A stretch of 64,000 bases of DNA from Xestospongia muta (lineage: Eukaryota > Porifera > Demospongiae > Haplosclerida > Petrosiidae): positions 6,024,118-6,088,117 of the forward strand of contig OY848917.1 in NCBI GenBank assembly GCA_963693285.1, in the 5' to 3' direction. The position numbers and the translations under genes are program-made. The notes beneath the pieces were generated by a model, which was not told the DNA's origin, searched no databases, and saw nothing but the letters and a program-made list of their open reading frames with translations. Below, in pieces: positions 1-11,869 of this stretch. Position 1 is the stretch's first letter. Every line of letters begins with the position of its first letter.

Positions 1-112
1 TCAGGATATTCATAGATGTATCTCTCATTCTTAAAATACAAATGGTAAGTCAACAATTTGGTGATGTTTTTAATTCTCATTTTACAGTGATTTTTTTTAT
101 TTTCTCTTCTAG

Positions 113-3100
113 ACACTACTCTTTTTAGACTAGACTCTAGGGATGATACTGTTTTCCTTCCTGTAATAGATAACTTCTTTTTAAAACCTGTTCAAGCACC
201 CATGGCTATACCACGTGACCTTGCTGATAGGTACGTACATACTATAGAAACAAGGATGTTATATTGTGCTTTTTTAAGAAAGGTATATTATAACCAGTTT
301 ACCTGCAATAGCGTTTGATATGTAATAATTATGATTTTAATATCTATGATATAACTATAATAATAAGTTATAATTATTGCAATGAACCAATGAAATCTGC
401 TCTTTTGAACATGCCAGATATTAAAGTAACACACAATCCATATATTTTTGTATCATGATGTGTGTTGGATCATGATGTGTCTTGTCTGGTTGCACCATTT
501 TATTCTGTTTTACTATGTGACATTGGAAAATGACCAATTAAATTAAACCACGTACTTCAACTGTCAGTTCACAAAGCTTATTAAGCCTCTACTATGAGCA
601 CTATAACATGTAGATATGACTTAGTATTAGGGATTGGCAATATTTTAATTACTGTGATAATTGTCATTAAAAGTTGTCTGATTGTCACATTATGGTCACA
701 ATAGTGATGCATTTTGGACCATAAATTATGTTTAAACATTGTTCACTCAAACAAATAAAGACAGTGGTACAGTTAATTTGAGCAAAGCTTATAGCAGAAT
801 AAAATTTAGATGGGGAGATACTATTTACAAACACCATGATATCTACATTGACAATAATTTTCAACTTACATTGTAATCACCCTCCCTATTCATACTTCAA
901 AGCTTTTATTTTTCATGACTTTTGCTTCATAAATAGCAGCCATTGAGATTATTTATGAACATTGACCTACATGTAAGCTGTTGCACTTTTAATATACTTT
1001 TAGAAGCATATAGCTTTACTATAATTAGCATGACTTGTTAATTACATGTATTGGTATTTATTGCTTTATTACATGATATTAAAACATAACTTAATAGCAT
1101 TGATTGTAAAATGTTTAAAGAAGTTTGAAGATGTTGAGTTTGACCTTTGTCTAGCTCTTGTAATTTTGCCAATTATTCCAATTATTTGCCAAGCACCTTA
1201 ACATGAGACACCCTAGTCTGAACAATGCATTAAAATTTCCCCTTAGTTTGTATGTGTGTGTGTGTGTGGTTCAATCACACACACACGTGTGGTTAGGATT
1301 GAGATAATTGTTTTACCAGAACCTGGAACCACAGGTATATAAAAGTATGTGATCAGTTATGTTCACACTGCAAATGTTTACTCCATGTTTAGCAATGCAA
1401 CAAGCTTGAAGAAAGGAAAAAGCAGACATATTTGAAACAATTAAAAGATATGTATAAGACGTCTAGAGCACCCTGAACTGAATAAGAACAAAGACTAAGT
1501 TAGAAGCTAGGTATTATTGCTACAAACAGTCAGTTTATTGTTATTCTGATATCAAAGCCATATTTGTCATTTAATCTAGTCTGTTACTGCATGAGGCAAA
1601 TCCTGCATATTCACATATTCCTGGTAAACTTTAATTTCCTTAAAGTCATATACTAATTATGAAGCCACAAAATAGAAAAGGTCATGAAAAATTGTTATAT
1701 GAAGCCATAAAATGAGATACAAGGTCAAAGTTAATATAAACATATAGACACATTAATAATGTACATTGTTATTTCTTGTAGGATGATGTCTTTTCATGGC
1801 TATCCTTTTATTTGGTTTATTGCTCAGTTTCTTAAATATTTGATGAGACCTTCAACCAAGCTAAAGGATTATTTAATGGAAAAAAGAAAAGCTCTTGGAA
1901 TTGTAGACAAAGATTCACCTATTATTGGGTAGGTTACTATTTTAATATATACATATTGTATTTGCAAATTCATTAAATTAGTATACAAGACCATATGTCA
2001 TGTGTACTATAGTATACTATACGTCATGTGTACTATAGTATACTATATGTCATGTGTACTATAGTATACTATATGTCACGTGTACTATATTATACTATAT
2101 GTCACGTGTACTATAGTATACTATATGTCACGTGTACTATAGTATACTATATGTCTCGTGTACTATATTATACTATATGTCATTTATACTATAGTATACT
2201 ATATGTCACGTGTACTATAGTATACTATATGTCACGTGTACTATATTATACTATATATCACATGTACTATAGTATACTGTATGTCACGTGTACTATAGTA
2301 TACTATATGTCATGATGTGTTTACAATTGAGACTTCCTGGAGTAATTGTATGACTTCAATAATCAAATACACCATGTCATTGTAAACATTACATAGCTTG
2401 TACTGCTATTGTTGTTAGACTACCTGTTGATACATGCCCATGTGTGTTAATGTCTGTTTGTAATGTGTTATTCTGTTTACTGTGCTACTTGTTTACTATT
2501 AGTGTGCACATACCATTATCATTTGTAATGATGCTGTTTTGATTTTGGATTTTGTCAATTACATTAATATGGTAATTATATGTCATACTCACACTTGTTG
2601 CCATTAGCTATATAAACATTTCAAAGACTTTTCTGGAGTTTAAAAGTGCAAAACTCAGAGTCTTGGCATAATTCATGATGTTCATAGTAAGAGTTATTAT
2701 GTTGCATAATAATGTGAGTAGATATACAAATATATTAATAATATGTAGCTCAAAACAATCATAAGACTGTCTGGCATGTAATGTTTCCATGTTTAATGTG
2801 ATGTTTCATGTTTGTAATGTTTGCCAGGTGTAGCATACTATGAGAGAATTGTAGTTGAATATTTAGCATTGATAGGTACTATAAAATTTGTTTAATGTCA
2901 CTGTGTTTCTTATAGAGTACACGTGCGACGTTCAGACAAGTCAGCTGAAGCCAGGTATCATGACATCAAGGAGTATATGAAACAAGTAAGAATACGCAAA
3001 CTGGTTTGTCATTTGACTATTAGTTGCACAAGTACTTATTATTAATTTTTCCTAATTTTAAAATGATCATATTACAGGTCACACGAGTTCATACACAGCT

Positions 3101-5686
3101 ATATATTTACATAATGTTAAGTCTGCCCTTTTTATGAAGTTACATTCATTATTTTGGTGTTTATATCACATAATACATGGCAAAGCGAGTTACCTGGTTG
3201 ATCCTGCCAGTAGTCATATGCTTGTTTCAAAGACTAACCCATGCATGTGCAAGTATAAACGCTTGAACTGTGAGCCTGTGAATGGCTTATAAAATCAGTT
3301 ATAGTTTATTTGATGGTGTTCCTACTACAAGGATAACCATGGTAACATAAAGCTAATACATGTCAAAGGCATCGATACCGTCCTCACGGGGAAGAGGCGT
3401 ATTTATTAGTTCTGTTTAGTATAATAAATACAATAAAAAGTACATGTATACAAGTTTTATGACATTGCAAAATTGCTCTAGATGCTATTATTACATGTTT
3501 TCTATACCAATTTATATTTGTACATTTCCTTATACTCTAGGTTGAAGAATGGTATGACTGGTATGAATTGTCTAATGGTGTTCAAGGCAAAATAAAGAGA
3601 AAAATTTACATTGCCACTGATGAACCAACTGTTATAAAAGAAGCAAAAGACAGGTAAAAATGTAACTTGAAACAAATAATCACAAAACTGTAGCTCAAGT
3701 ACACAAGTTGAATTAACTACATGTGTGTAATGACCGAACCAATTATTAAAAGAGTTGTGTTAGTAAGTCAAGCTGTAACTCTTTGACCAGGTTGCTTTGT
3801 CAATGTTTTAACCTTTCTGATACTTAGCAGTCAGAGATAAAGAATACAGTCTTTGAATTATATATTGAGACCAAAATCACAGTTATCAGAGGCCAGAAAA
3901 GGACCAAATACACGTAGCAAAACAACTGATTAAGTAATTAAGGGGCAGTGCCCAATTGTAATACTGTTAAACTGTTTCAGAAATTTCAAGTCATACAACT
4001 GGAGTCTAAATACTGTATAATTTTTATCTTCTGTATCCTTAGAAAATCATGAAAAGCTTCATTCAAAATTAGTGTTTTTTTACTTTTTAGCCCTTGAGCA
4101 ATGTTTATAGTTAGTTATAATTTGTTTTTTTTACATTATAAATGTTTTAGTTACTGTAGACAAAGTCCTGGGCAGCATCACTTAACTAATACTATGTATC
4201 TAATAGATTATTCAGTTTCTTGTAGACTATAGACCAAGTTACACTGTGTAGTGAATAAAGTAATTCTTATCACATATGCTGGTGGAAGTAGACATTAATT
4301 GAATGAAGTATAATGAATGTAATACTAAAAGAAAACCTTGAACAAAAACTGGTTTGTATATTTGTCTAGATATTACAATTTACTATACCAACAATCCATT
4401 TATCTACAATAACTAAAACCTAATTATATTATGCCTTTATGCTTCAATGTCATATAAATTTATTTTCACTGCTCTATACAAAACTACCTCGACATTTCTT
4501 GTGGTGTGTTTTTACCATGAAGCAATGTCATACATAAAAGCAATTGTTTATATGATTTCCTGTCCTAGAATAATAGCGTAATTTCTCACATTTGTACCGC
4601 TCTTTTCAGTGGAAACTGGAGTTCAGAAAACATTGAAGTTTAAATGACACAGAATATTTACATGAAAAACCATCAAAGTTTCTTTATCATGTATTTATCA
4701 AAGCTTTTCTCTTTATTTCATAGGTATCCTCACTACAATGTCTATAATGATCAGAGTGTTGCTTATACAGCCAATAGACTTACTTCACGATACAGTCTAC
4801 AGGGATTGTTTGGCTTGATATTTGATGTTACAATGCTTTCAGAATGTGACTTCATTGTATGCACGTTTTCGTCTCAGGTATGTCTTTTAAATGGAATAGT
4901 GTTATAACTTAAGCTAACAACTAAATTAAAAGGAAACTTAACTTTAAAAACAAAGAAACAAACTTAAGAATTCAATTGTAATACACATGTAACAAATATT
5001 TTAGTGAGCTGTAAGTTTTGTTTGGTTGGTTGGTTGTAACAATGAACTCTTTTCCTAGAGTATTTTACTTTGTGTTATAACCACTCTATTACGTGACATA
5101 CATGATAGATCAAGATGTTGTGCAAACACTCTTTTTCATTGTGATTATAATCTTATTAGGTTGACTATTTTGTATTTCAAGGATAGTTAGTTTTCTATTC
5201 GAGTTGCTTTTATAGTGTTGTGCTTCTTGCCAATCTATGTATCCAAGCTGTTGTATAATCTTGTATCATAAACACAGCAATGTAGTAAATAATTCTATTT
5301 TAAAATATTATTTGAATTTTATTACGTATTTTATTTTCATCCAGGTATGTCGATTAGCATATGAATTAATGCAAAATAATCACATTGATGCTTCAAGGAA
5401 GTTCTACAGTCTAGATGATGTTTACTATTTCGGTGGACAACAACCACACAATGTTGTGGCCATTCAAAGCCATAAATTTACCAAACCACAAAAACAACAC
5501 ACCAAAAAAGAACTACCCGATGTCTCATTTAAAGAAGGAGATCTCCTTGGTATCGCAGGCAATGAGAAAGATGGCTACAGTGTTGGCGTGCACAGAAAAA
5601 GTCAACTAAAAGGAAAGTATCCATCATACAAAGTAGAGGAACAGGTTCTTGTTGCTGACTTTCCTTCATTTGATGAAGTTAAATGA
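113..5686 (+). CDS. FUT8: Alpha-(1,6)-fucosyltransferase, FUT8 family (3' six exons)
   Basis: Six exons join in phase: 113-230, 1782-1928, 2916-2985, 3541-3653, 4724-4877 and 5345-5686 (stop TGA). All introns are GT-AG, and together the exons give about 313 residues. The protein is a Golgi type II GT23 enzyme that adds core alpha-1,6-fucose from GDP-fucose to the inner GlcNAc of N-glycans. Seen in order: the DLADR region, the GDP-fucose-binding motif VHVRRSDK (the paired Arg of the family), IATDEP, the CTFSSQVCRLAYELMQ motif, SLDDVYYFGGQ, and a C-terminal SH3 domain (GDLLGIAGNEKDGYSVGV to YPSYKVEE). The N-terminal membrane anchor and coiled coil lie left of the window. Introns are swollen by a minisatellite and an 18S rRNA fragment, yet every exon is open, so the gene looks functional. 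Confidence 0.93.
1250..1291. repeat. (TG)n/(CA)n inverted dinucleotide hairpin
   Basis: A run of TG is followed after a 6-7 nt spacer by a run of CA, so the two can pair as a hairpin. It lies in the first visible FUT8 intron. Confidence 0.7.
1994..2312. repeat. 26-bp minisatellite in a FUT8 intron, about 12 copies
   Basis: The unit is about TATACTATATGTCACGTGTA plus CTATAG, with small variants (CATG/CACG/CTCG, TAG/TAT). Each unit carries internal palindromes (ACTATAGT, CACGTG). Because 26 is not a multiple of 3, three units give a 26-residue peptide period, which creates a spurious 95-codon open frame. Confidence 0.93.
3191..3411 (+). pseudogene. 5'-terminal fragment of 18S (SSU) rRNA inside a FUT8 intron
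   Basis: The stretch begins with TACCTGGTTGATCCTGCCAG, the near-universal 5' end of eukaryotic SSU rRNA. It continues with AGTCATATGCTTGT, CATGCATGTGCAAGTATAA, GTGAATGGCTTATAAAATCA, AAGCTAATACATG and a helix-10-like GTATTTATTAG. It then stops matching, so only about the first 220 nt of the 1.8-kb gene are present. Several conserved positions differ, so it is a dispersed, diverged copy and not a working rDNA unit. It lies between the HVRRSDK exon and the next FUT8 exon, on the same strand as the gene. Confidence 0.88.
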
Positions 5687-6246
5687 TTTTTTGAACTGTC
5701 TTAGTTTAATACAATTTTATTACAGTAGTTGAAATTATGAGAATATCAACTGTAAATTGAGATGATCTATGTGATTAAAAAAGGGTTTCCTATTGGTCTG
5801 TTAAGAAATCTACTTCATGGTATATCATTCATATTCAAAAAAGCTTTCCTTTAAAATAACATTAAATGGAAGTGTTTATACGGGTGATTGTAGAAGAATG
5901 TTAGCAAAAAAATAACAATACAATAATCATCAGTATGGGCACTACTATGTGTGGAAGTAAGGTGACATGAGCTAATTCACATCCCTAGATACACTATACA
6001 CAATATATTTTCAGTTACAAACTACCCATGACTATCACAGAAATAACAAAATGGTTGATTTAACCAATCCATGGTCCCTCACATTGCAGGATAAGACACT
6101 GAGAAGAAGTAAACACTACAATGTCTAATTAAATAATACATTATTTAATTGACACATTTAGCAGTCATGTAGTTAATTTATGTGACGTCATTTCACAGTT
6201 GAAGTACGTGAACCATCAATTCCATAGTAATTAGTAATTACGACAA

Positions 6247-6294
6247 TATCTATCTATCTATCAAATCTATCCATCCATCCATCCATCTATCTAA
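6247..6294. repeat. (TCTA)n(CCAT)n microsatellite
   Basis: Short tetranucleotide runs ATCT and CCAT interrupted by AAT. Confidence 0.85.
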
Positions 6295-6416
6295 TTATAT
6301 GTTAGCATGCTTACAATATGTGACTTTAGATAGAATATTATATTATAGGCATGTATGAAAGCTAAGTGACCATGTATCACAATATTGTCATATAGGTATA
6401 TACAGCTCTGGCATAG

Positions 6417-6466
6417 TAGCTAATTCAAGTAACAATTAATAGCATACTTGTTACTTGAATTAGCTA
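6417..6466. repeat. Perfect 19-bp inverted repeat with 12-nt loop
   Basis: The arm TAGCTAATTCAAGTAACAA is followed after 12 nt by its exact reverse complement. This is compatible with a hairpin or the relic of a small palindromic element. No gene is adjacent. Confidence 0.9.
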
Positions 6467-7041
6467 TTGCTGGATTGATATCACACCTTATGACATATCA
6501 ATAATCATTATTAATTACGGTAATTCTCTGCTCTGTTATAAAGTATATGTTGAATACACTTGACCAAAATGTGATAATACATAAGAAAACACCAAACTGT
6601 GATAATATATTCCAAAAAAACATTTTGAATATGTTATAGTTAATTATAATTCATAACACAAACAATAAAATAAAATAAATTTAAAAAGATATATACAGAT
6701 TTAATGTAGGGATGGTGGTAAAAACATAAAAAACCACCAAAGTAGGAATGGTAGCATGAATATTGTAGCTACACCAAATTATTTGAACACAAAGTAATTC
6801 AAAACCTACATTTTGATATGTTCTGAGAAACATAGCAATATATCAGTTATGTACACAGCGAAAACGTTTAGCAATAAACTCAAATAAGATGAATAAGATC
6901 AAAGATTTAGAAGCTAGTTACACAATAATTGTGCTACAAATGCTGTCTTACTTTATCCTGGACAGACTAAAGAAAAAGATCAAAGCTGCATTATCATTAA
7001 AATTAACATATCACTGCGCGAGACAAAGCCTGGGTATCCCT

Positions 7042-7384
7042 CATAATCATAGTATTTATAATACATGATTAACTATTCAATATCAATTGTATATGCTATA
7101 TACTATAACTCATAATCATAGTATTTATAATACATGACTAACTATTCAATATCAATTGTATATGCTATATACTATAACTCATAATCATAGTATTTATAAT
7201 ACATGACTAACTATTCAATATCAATTGTATATGCTATATACTATAACTCATAATCATAGTATTTATAATACATGACTAACTATTCAATATCAATTGTATA
7301 TGCTATATACTATAACTCATAATCATAGTATTTATAATACATGACTAACTATTCAATATCAATTGTATATGCTATATACTATAA
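7042..7384. repeat. 69-bp tandem repeat, five near-identical copies
   Basis: The unit starts CATAATCATAGTATTTATAA at 7042, 7111, 7180, 7249 and 7318, giving an exact 69-bp period. Only one base difference was noticed (ATGATTAAC in copy 1 against ATGACTAAC), so the expansion is recent or homogenised. Confidence 0.95.
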
Positions 7385-7784
7385 ACAGAAATATAACTAA
7401 CTACCATACATGTATATAGTTGTTAATGTTCAGTGGAATAGGTGGGAATTTGTTATAAGTGATATGAACCTTTTCTGTAGAGATTAAGTAAGGTCTAACC
7501 ACAAGGACAGCGATTCATACAATCAAAGTGAACAGATACAACAAAGTTGATGTTCTTTCTTACTCTTTTAACAGCTCTTGTATCGTTATTTTCTTATTGA
7601 CCGAAATATTATAATACAGTGAATAACAAGGTGGACGTCATTCATGTCGATTCAAACTTTGACATATCCTGTTCTTTTTTCTCTCTCTCTAAAAAAATTT
7701 ACTAAAAAAAATGATGCACTGATAATTGGATCAGCTGTCGGTATTGGTAAAAATTGATCAAAATTCCACTGATGATACATGTGT

Positions 7785-8538
7785 ACAGTCTGCCGAAAAA
7801 TTGTAGGCCATTTTAAACACTCACTATTGGTGTCTACACAGCTTAAACAGATCCAGGAAAGTCTTGGACTCCCAACTCATAATCTTAAACAGGATGAACC
7901 TACAAGGTGGAATTCCACCTTACACATGCTAAAAAGCATACTAGAATAGAAAATGGCACTTGGTGCCTACAATACTGAGCACAACCTTGTCCAGTTGACA
8001 TCAAATCAATTGGATATCATTGCCAAAAGTATAGCTCTCCTTTGTCCTATTGAAGAAATTACCAATTCCATTTCAACTGAACAAGCTTCTGTCTCTCTGA
8101 TAATTCCATTCATCATTTAAAGATCCTAGAGAATCATGACAATGACCTTGGCATTAGAACTGTGAAGGAATAGATGCTCACATCCTCCAAATGTCCTAAG
8201 ACAGATGTGTTGAAGTGCTTTTCAGATATTCTGGAAGAAGCAGGTGTCATGTTGACAACACATACGACTCAGTGGTAGATAAGTATCTCTCTGAACCTCT
8301 AATCACATTCCACAGAGGAAACTCATTCACTTGGTGGGAAGACAACAACATCCGTTTTCCACTTCTATCTAAGTTGGCACAACAGTATCTGTCAGCTCTT
8401 CCAATTTCTGTTCCTTCAGAGAGGCTTTTTTCTAGAACAGGGGACATTTATGATGAAATAAGAAATTGTCTTGCCCCTGAACAAGCAGACACTCTTCTGT
8501 TTATTAAGAATAGTTTCAACATAGGTTCTACCTACTAA
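7785..8538 (+). pseudogene. hAT transposase remnant (ZBED-like) with C-terminal dimerisation domain
   Basis: Upstream reading gives CRKIVGHFKHS and DEPTRWNSTLHML, the RW-containing motif before the insertion domain of hAT transposases, followed by stops. The open part at 8215-8538 ends in the hAT dimerisation block (FPLLSKLAQQYLSALP, SVPSERLFSRTG, LFIKNSF). The N-terminal BED finger and the first catalytic Asp were not found. Stops and frame shifts show it is dead. The only neighbour is the 69-bp repeat to the left. Confidence 0.82.
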
Positions 8539-8790
8539 CATTTGTCTCTCTGATCTTCTAATTCTCATCTAGTAATATTCTACACATATTTACTGTAATA
8601 ATCAAAATCAAGTGGTTTGTTATAATTTTTCATATTTTAGTTTTTCTTGTTACCCTTATTTACTTTAAATATTAATTGAAATGGAATTGAAGAGAAGCAA
8701 AAATATCAGATCAGTTATCAGTCTCAGCAGATATTTGTTATTAATAATAAGAAAAGTGGCTGTAATACATACTTGTGTGTCACTAATAGT

Positions 8791-9345
8791 ACACAATTTA
8801 CAAATTTTGGTAACCTGTGTAGTGTTCTGATGGAAAGACACTCATTATCTTTGAACCAGCACTTGCTGGAAGAGTTACTGTTACTGTTCGTCCAAAGCAT
8901 TGAAACACACATCAAACAATTCTTTATTAACATATAATACATTGGTATACTCACTCATGTGCATTTCTTTCATTAGACGTTAGAGCTCAAGACATAATGT
9001 TGACAAAATGTGAACACCCATACGTTCAAACAAACACCATCAAGTCTAGGAATATGAACAGCTATCATATTTTTATATAGTAATATAAAGTGCAGAGAAA
9101 CATACCAGCTCAGATTTGAAAGCCTCTCGAGATTCTTTTCTACAGATCTGTCATTATCATTGCTGCCATTTGATATAATATCTTCCATTGTTTCATAAAG
9201 GTATGGTTGTCTTCCACCATCCAGGCTATCATCATAATTACTGTTATTGTCATCTTTGAATTCTAAATAATACGATAAGTCCAAACAGGAAGTTTCAGAA
9301 TCAGAAGCACTTCCTTGTTCGACAGTGTAGCATCCCTTTAAATTA
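8791..9345 (-). pseudogene. P2RX7 C-terminal-domain-like gene fragment, two broken exons
   Basis: The first exon (about 9345-9107) reads a Ser/Asp-rich acidic stretch, then QPYLYETMEDI and EKNLERLSNLSW, followed by a GTATGT donor. The second part (about 8957-8791) reads EYTNVLYVNKELFDVC and, after a frame break, VTLPASAGSKIMSVFPSEHY then TGYQ. The combination PYxYEP...ERLxNxxW and LPxC...IRxxFPSxxYTGY is characteristic of the zinc-binding P2RX7 C-terminal-like domain found in many invertebrate orphan proteins. Here the usual Cys of LP(A/S)C is Ser, and frames are broken, so it is a pseudogene. A transposon-borne copy is possible. Confidence 0.55.
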
Positions 9346-9395
9346 GAAACAAGTAATTTGTCTTTTTTACATAAAATATAAGGACACTCACACAC

Positions 9396-10302
9396 ACTTT
9401 ATCAATTTTCTTTCATTTTTATGTATGTCTATGACAGTAGGTTTGTGAATGATAATGAATGATAATGGATTGTCAAGAAAAAAAGTTATGTGGAAAAGTA
9501 AGTTCCTATTGGCCAATCATGATTGAATTTTTCCTGTACATTGTAACTTGGATGACATTATGAACATGCATTAGAGCATCTTCTAGAAGGGAATCTCTGC
9601 TAGATACTAACAGCATAGTGTTTTCATAATCATCAGAAGACAAGTCGGGATTCATCCATTGTCAAGTTGTAACTTCTTTCAAATGCCAAAATTTAATCAC
9701 AAGAAGACGTTAAGGGTAAGTATGGGTAAGTTTTTTAACTAGGTCTAATAATAGAAAATATTTCATATGTGATACATACATCAATGTTGACAGTTAAGAT
9801 TGTTTGATTTTAGGTTGTTTTTGGCTTTGTTCTACTAGTATATGGTATATTGGTGAGCTTCGCAGCAAGTTTTGGAAACATACTGTATTGGTGAAGAGTG
9901 CAAGATATTTTATGAAAATATACCAGCATTGCAGTGTCCGAAATAATTTTTTTGCACCATTGGCCATATGGCTGAATGTAACAGATATTTACTGGCCATA
10001 TTTAAAAAGTGCTGCCCATTATTTTGCAGGGCTGTAATCTAGTCATAATCATTATATTATCACAATAAATTTTTATAACAACAAAATATTAATTTTTGAA
10101 AAATATATTAGAAAAACAAATGAATTGTCTTGTAGTTGGCTATGTGATTAGTTTATCCTATTCAGTGAGCAAGTTACAAGCCTCACTCTCACTCGATTCT
10201 GAGTCTTAATTGGAGTCTATAATGGTTACTAAATTTAATGGTTGGGATATCATACAACACTTTTGCTTTTTGTATGGTTGTCTAGTTTTGGCACTCCACC
10301 AC
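9396..10302. other. No recognised feature
   Basis: AT-rich sequence. A 77-codon frame on the + strand (9804-10037) has no family I recognise and may be chance. Confidence 0.5.
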
Positions 10303-10539
10303 CAGGGCCATAGCCACCTGTATGGTTGGTATGGTTTTAACCTGACCACTTTTTTCGAATGAGTTAATAAAACTTATTAGGTCTCGGTCATGCCTGGCTG
10401 CCAGTGGGTGGAAACGATGTGAGAACGATGTTGACACTACGATTTAGCCATGTGTCAAAATCAATTTGTGATCGATGAACCGTACTATATCAATGGCAGC
10501 AACCACTTTGAAAGATTGTCTTCCCAGCCTTCCAGAAAA

Positions 10540-11482
10540 ACCTCATCAGCCCCGAAATTTCTTGTTTCCTAAACAAAGTTTTGGAAAGGGAAAGTGCTCT
10601 GCTCGGCCCTAGTGGTTTAAATCTTGGCCGTTTCTCCACTACGACAAGTGTCAAGGTGTGGTTTTCAGTTGCAGCTGTGATCAAAGAAAGATTTTGTTCA
10701 GCAACAATATTTCTAATGCGTCTGTAAGCTTTATAAACATTTATTATTCAATTATTTTAAATTCAGTTATTGGTGAAGTGTGTACTCATGTAGAAATTTG
10801 TCTAATAAAGCTTCTAAATAGAATGTTTACATTGTTTCATTATTTTGTTCATGTATAGCTGTCATTATGTCATTTTATACTGAAAATCATTGCAAATACT
10901 GTAAATAATTTTTTAATAATGAAATTAAAAAGGCCTACTTAGAGGCTCTGACTTCTCCAGAGAACCAAAACAAAATGTTAGAGCCAATGGCTTATCATGC
11001 TCTGAGAAAGATTTTAGAGAATATCCACAGTTCTCCTTTCATAGCAGTCATGGTTGATGAATCAACAGACAAGTCAAATAAAGAACAGTTGACCTTAGTC
11101 TGGAGATGGATCAGTGAAAACGTTGTTGTGTCTGAAGAGTTTGTAGGCCTGTATTATCTTTCAGCAATTGATGCACAGAGTATTGTGGAGGTCATGAAGG
11201 ATGCCTTCATAAGATTCCAGATTCCTCTGACAAAGATTCGTGGGCAGTGAGTGCTATGATGGATGCAGCACTATGGCTGGAGCAAAAGCGGATGTAGACA
11301 CCATAATACAGGAGCTAGAAACCAGATCAGTGTTCCTACATTGTTATGGGCATGCCCTCAACCTGGCTGTAAGTGACACAATCAAGCAGTCACATCCTAT
11401 GAAGGAATGCCTAGACACATGTTATGAAATTATTAAATTAATCAAGTTGTCTGCAAAGAAAGAAGGCCACTACAAGACATGA
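10540..11482 (+). pseudogene. hAT transposase N-terminal and catalytic region (decayed)
   Basis: This is the coding remnant of the hAT at 10303. The TTF/BED-like finger is at 10610-10690 and the DUF4371 catalytic part at 10920-11482. The acidic MVDEST motif holds the expected first catalytic Asp. The frame is lost between 10700 and 10920 (possibly an intron) and by the 4-nt insertion near 11247. Confidence 0.8.
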
Positions 11483-11608
11483 AAGAAGAGAGTAGCAATG
11501 ATGCTTCTGGTTTACACACCTTATGTCCAATACAATGGACAGTCCATGCAGAGTCACTTGTCAGCATAATCAAATAGCAGAATAATCACAAAGGCAACTT
11601 GTCCAGGT

Positions 11609-11869
11609 TTGTCAACCGTTACCACTCCTCAGGTTAAACGGCCTTCCAGACAGCACAAACAATCCACCACTTGCCTCATTTGTTGTGAGACTGTTGAGGA
11701 CACTATAGGCAAGAAGAAGGGTCATGACGCCATATTTTGTGACAAGGACTGCCAGGACTGGATACACTGCAAATGTGCAGGGTTGTCGAAGTCTGCCTTC
11801 AAGGTAGCTGCTGCCAAGGTAGACTCTTCCTTTCACTGTCCTCGCTGCGGTCTCCCTCAGCAATCCTGA
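11609..11869 (+). pseudogene. LINE ORF1 fragment with PHD zinc finger
   Basis: The 86-codon frame contains CLICCETVED, then FCDKDCQDWIHCKCAGLSKS and FHCPRCG. This is the C4HC3 pattern of a PHD finger, as carried by ORF1 proteins of many CR1-like LINEs. It ends soon after the finger at a TGA, so it is truncated. Confidence 0.75.

Larger units (their letters stand above)
5687..7041. other. Intergenic, AT-rich, no gene seen
   Basis: No coding similarity was recognised on either strand. It holds FUT8 3' UTR/downstream sequence, a short TCTA/CCAT microsatellite (6247-6294) and a perfect hairpin (listed separately). Confidence 0.6.

Noticed and set aside
2028..2315. 95-codon + strand open frame rich in Tyr
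   Set aside because: It is entirely the 26-bp tandem repeat inside a FUT8 intron.
3191..3411. Functional 18S rRNA gene
   Set aside because: Only the first ~220 nt are present, with changes at conserved positions, and there is no rDNA context.
5415..5609. Alternative frame over the last FUT8 exon
   Set aside because: Shadow of the real frame, which matches the FUT8 C-terminus and SH3 domain.
6170..6215. Inverted match of CAGTTGAAGTACGTG to about 551-570
   Set aside because: Short (about 15-18 bp). Could be an old dispersed repeat pair, but too weak to call without alignment.
7042..7384. CRISPR-like array
   Set aside because: The 69-bp units are contiguous with no unique spacers, and the DNA is animal nuclear.
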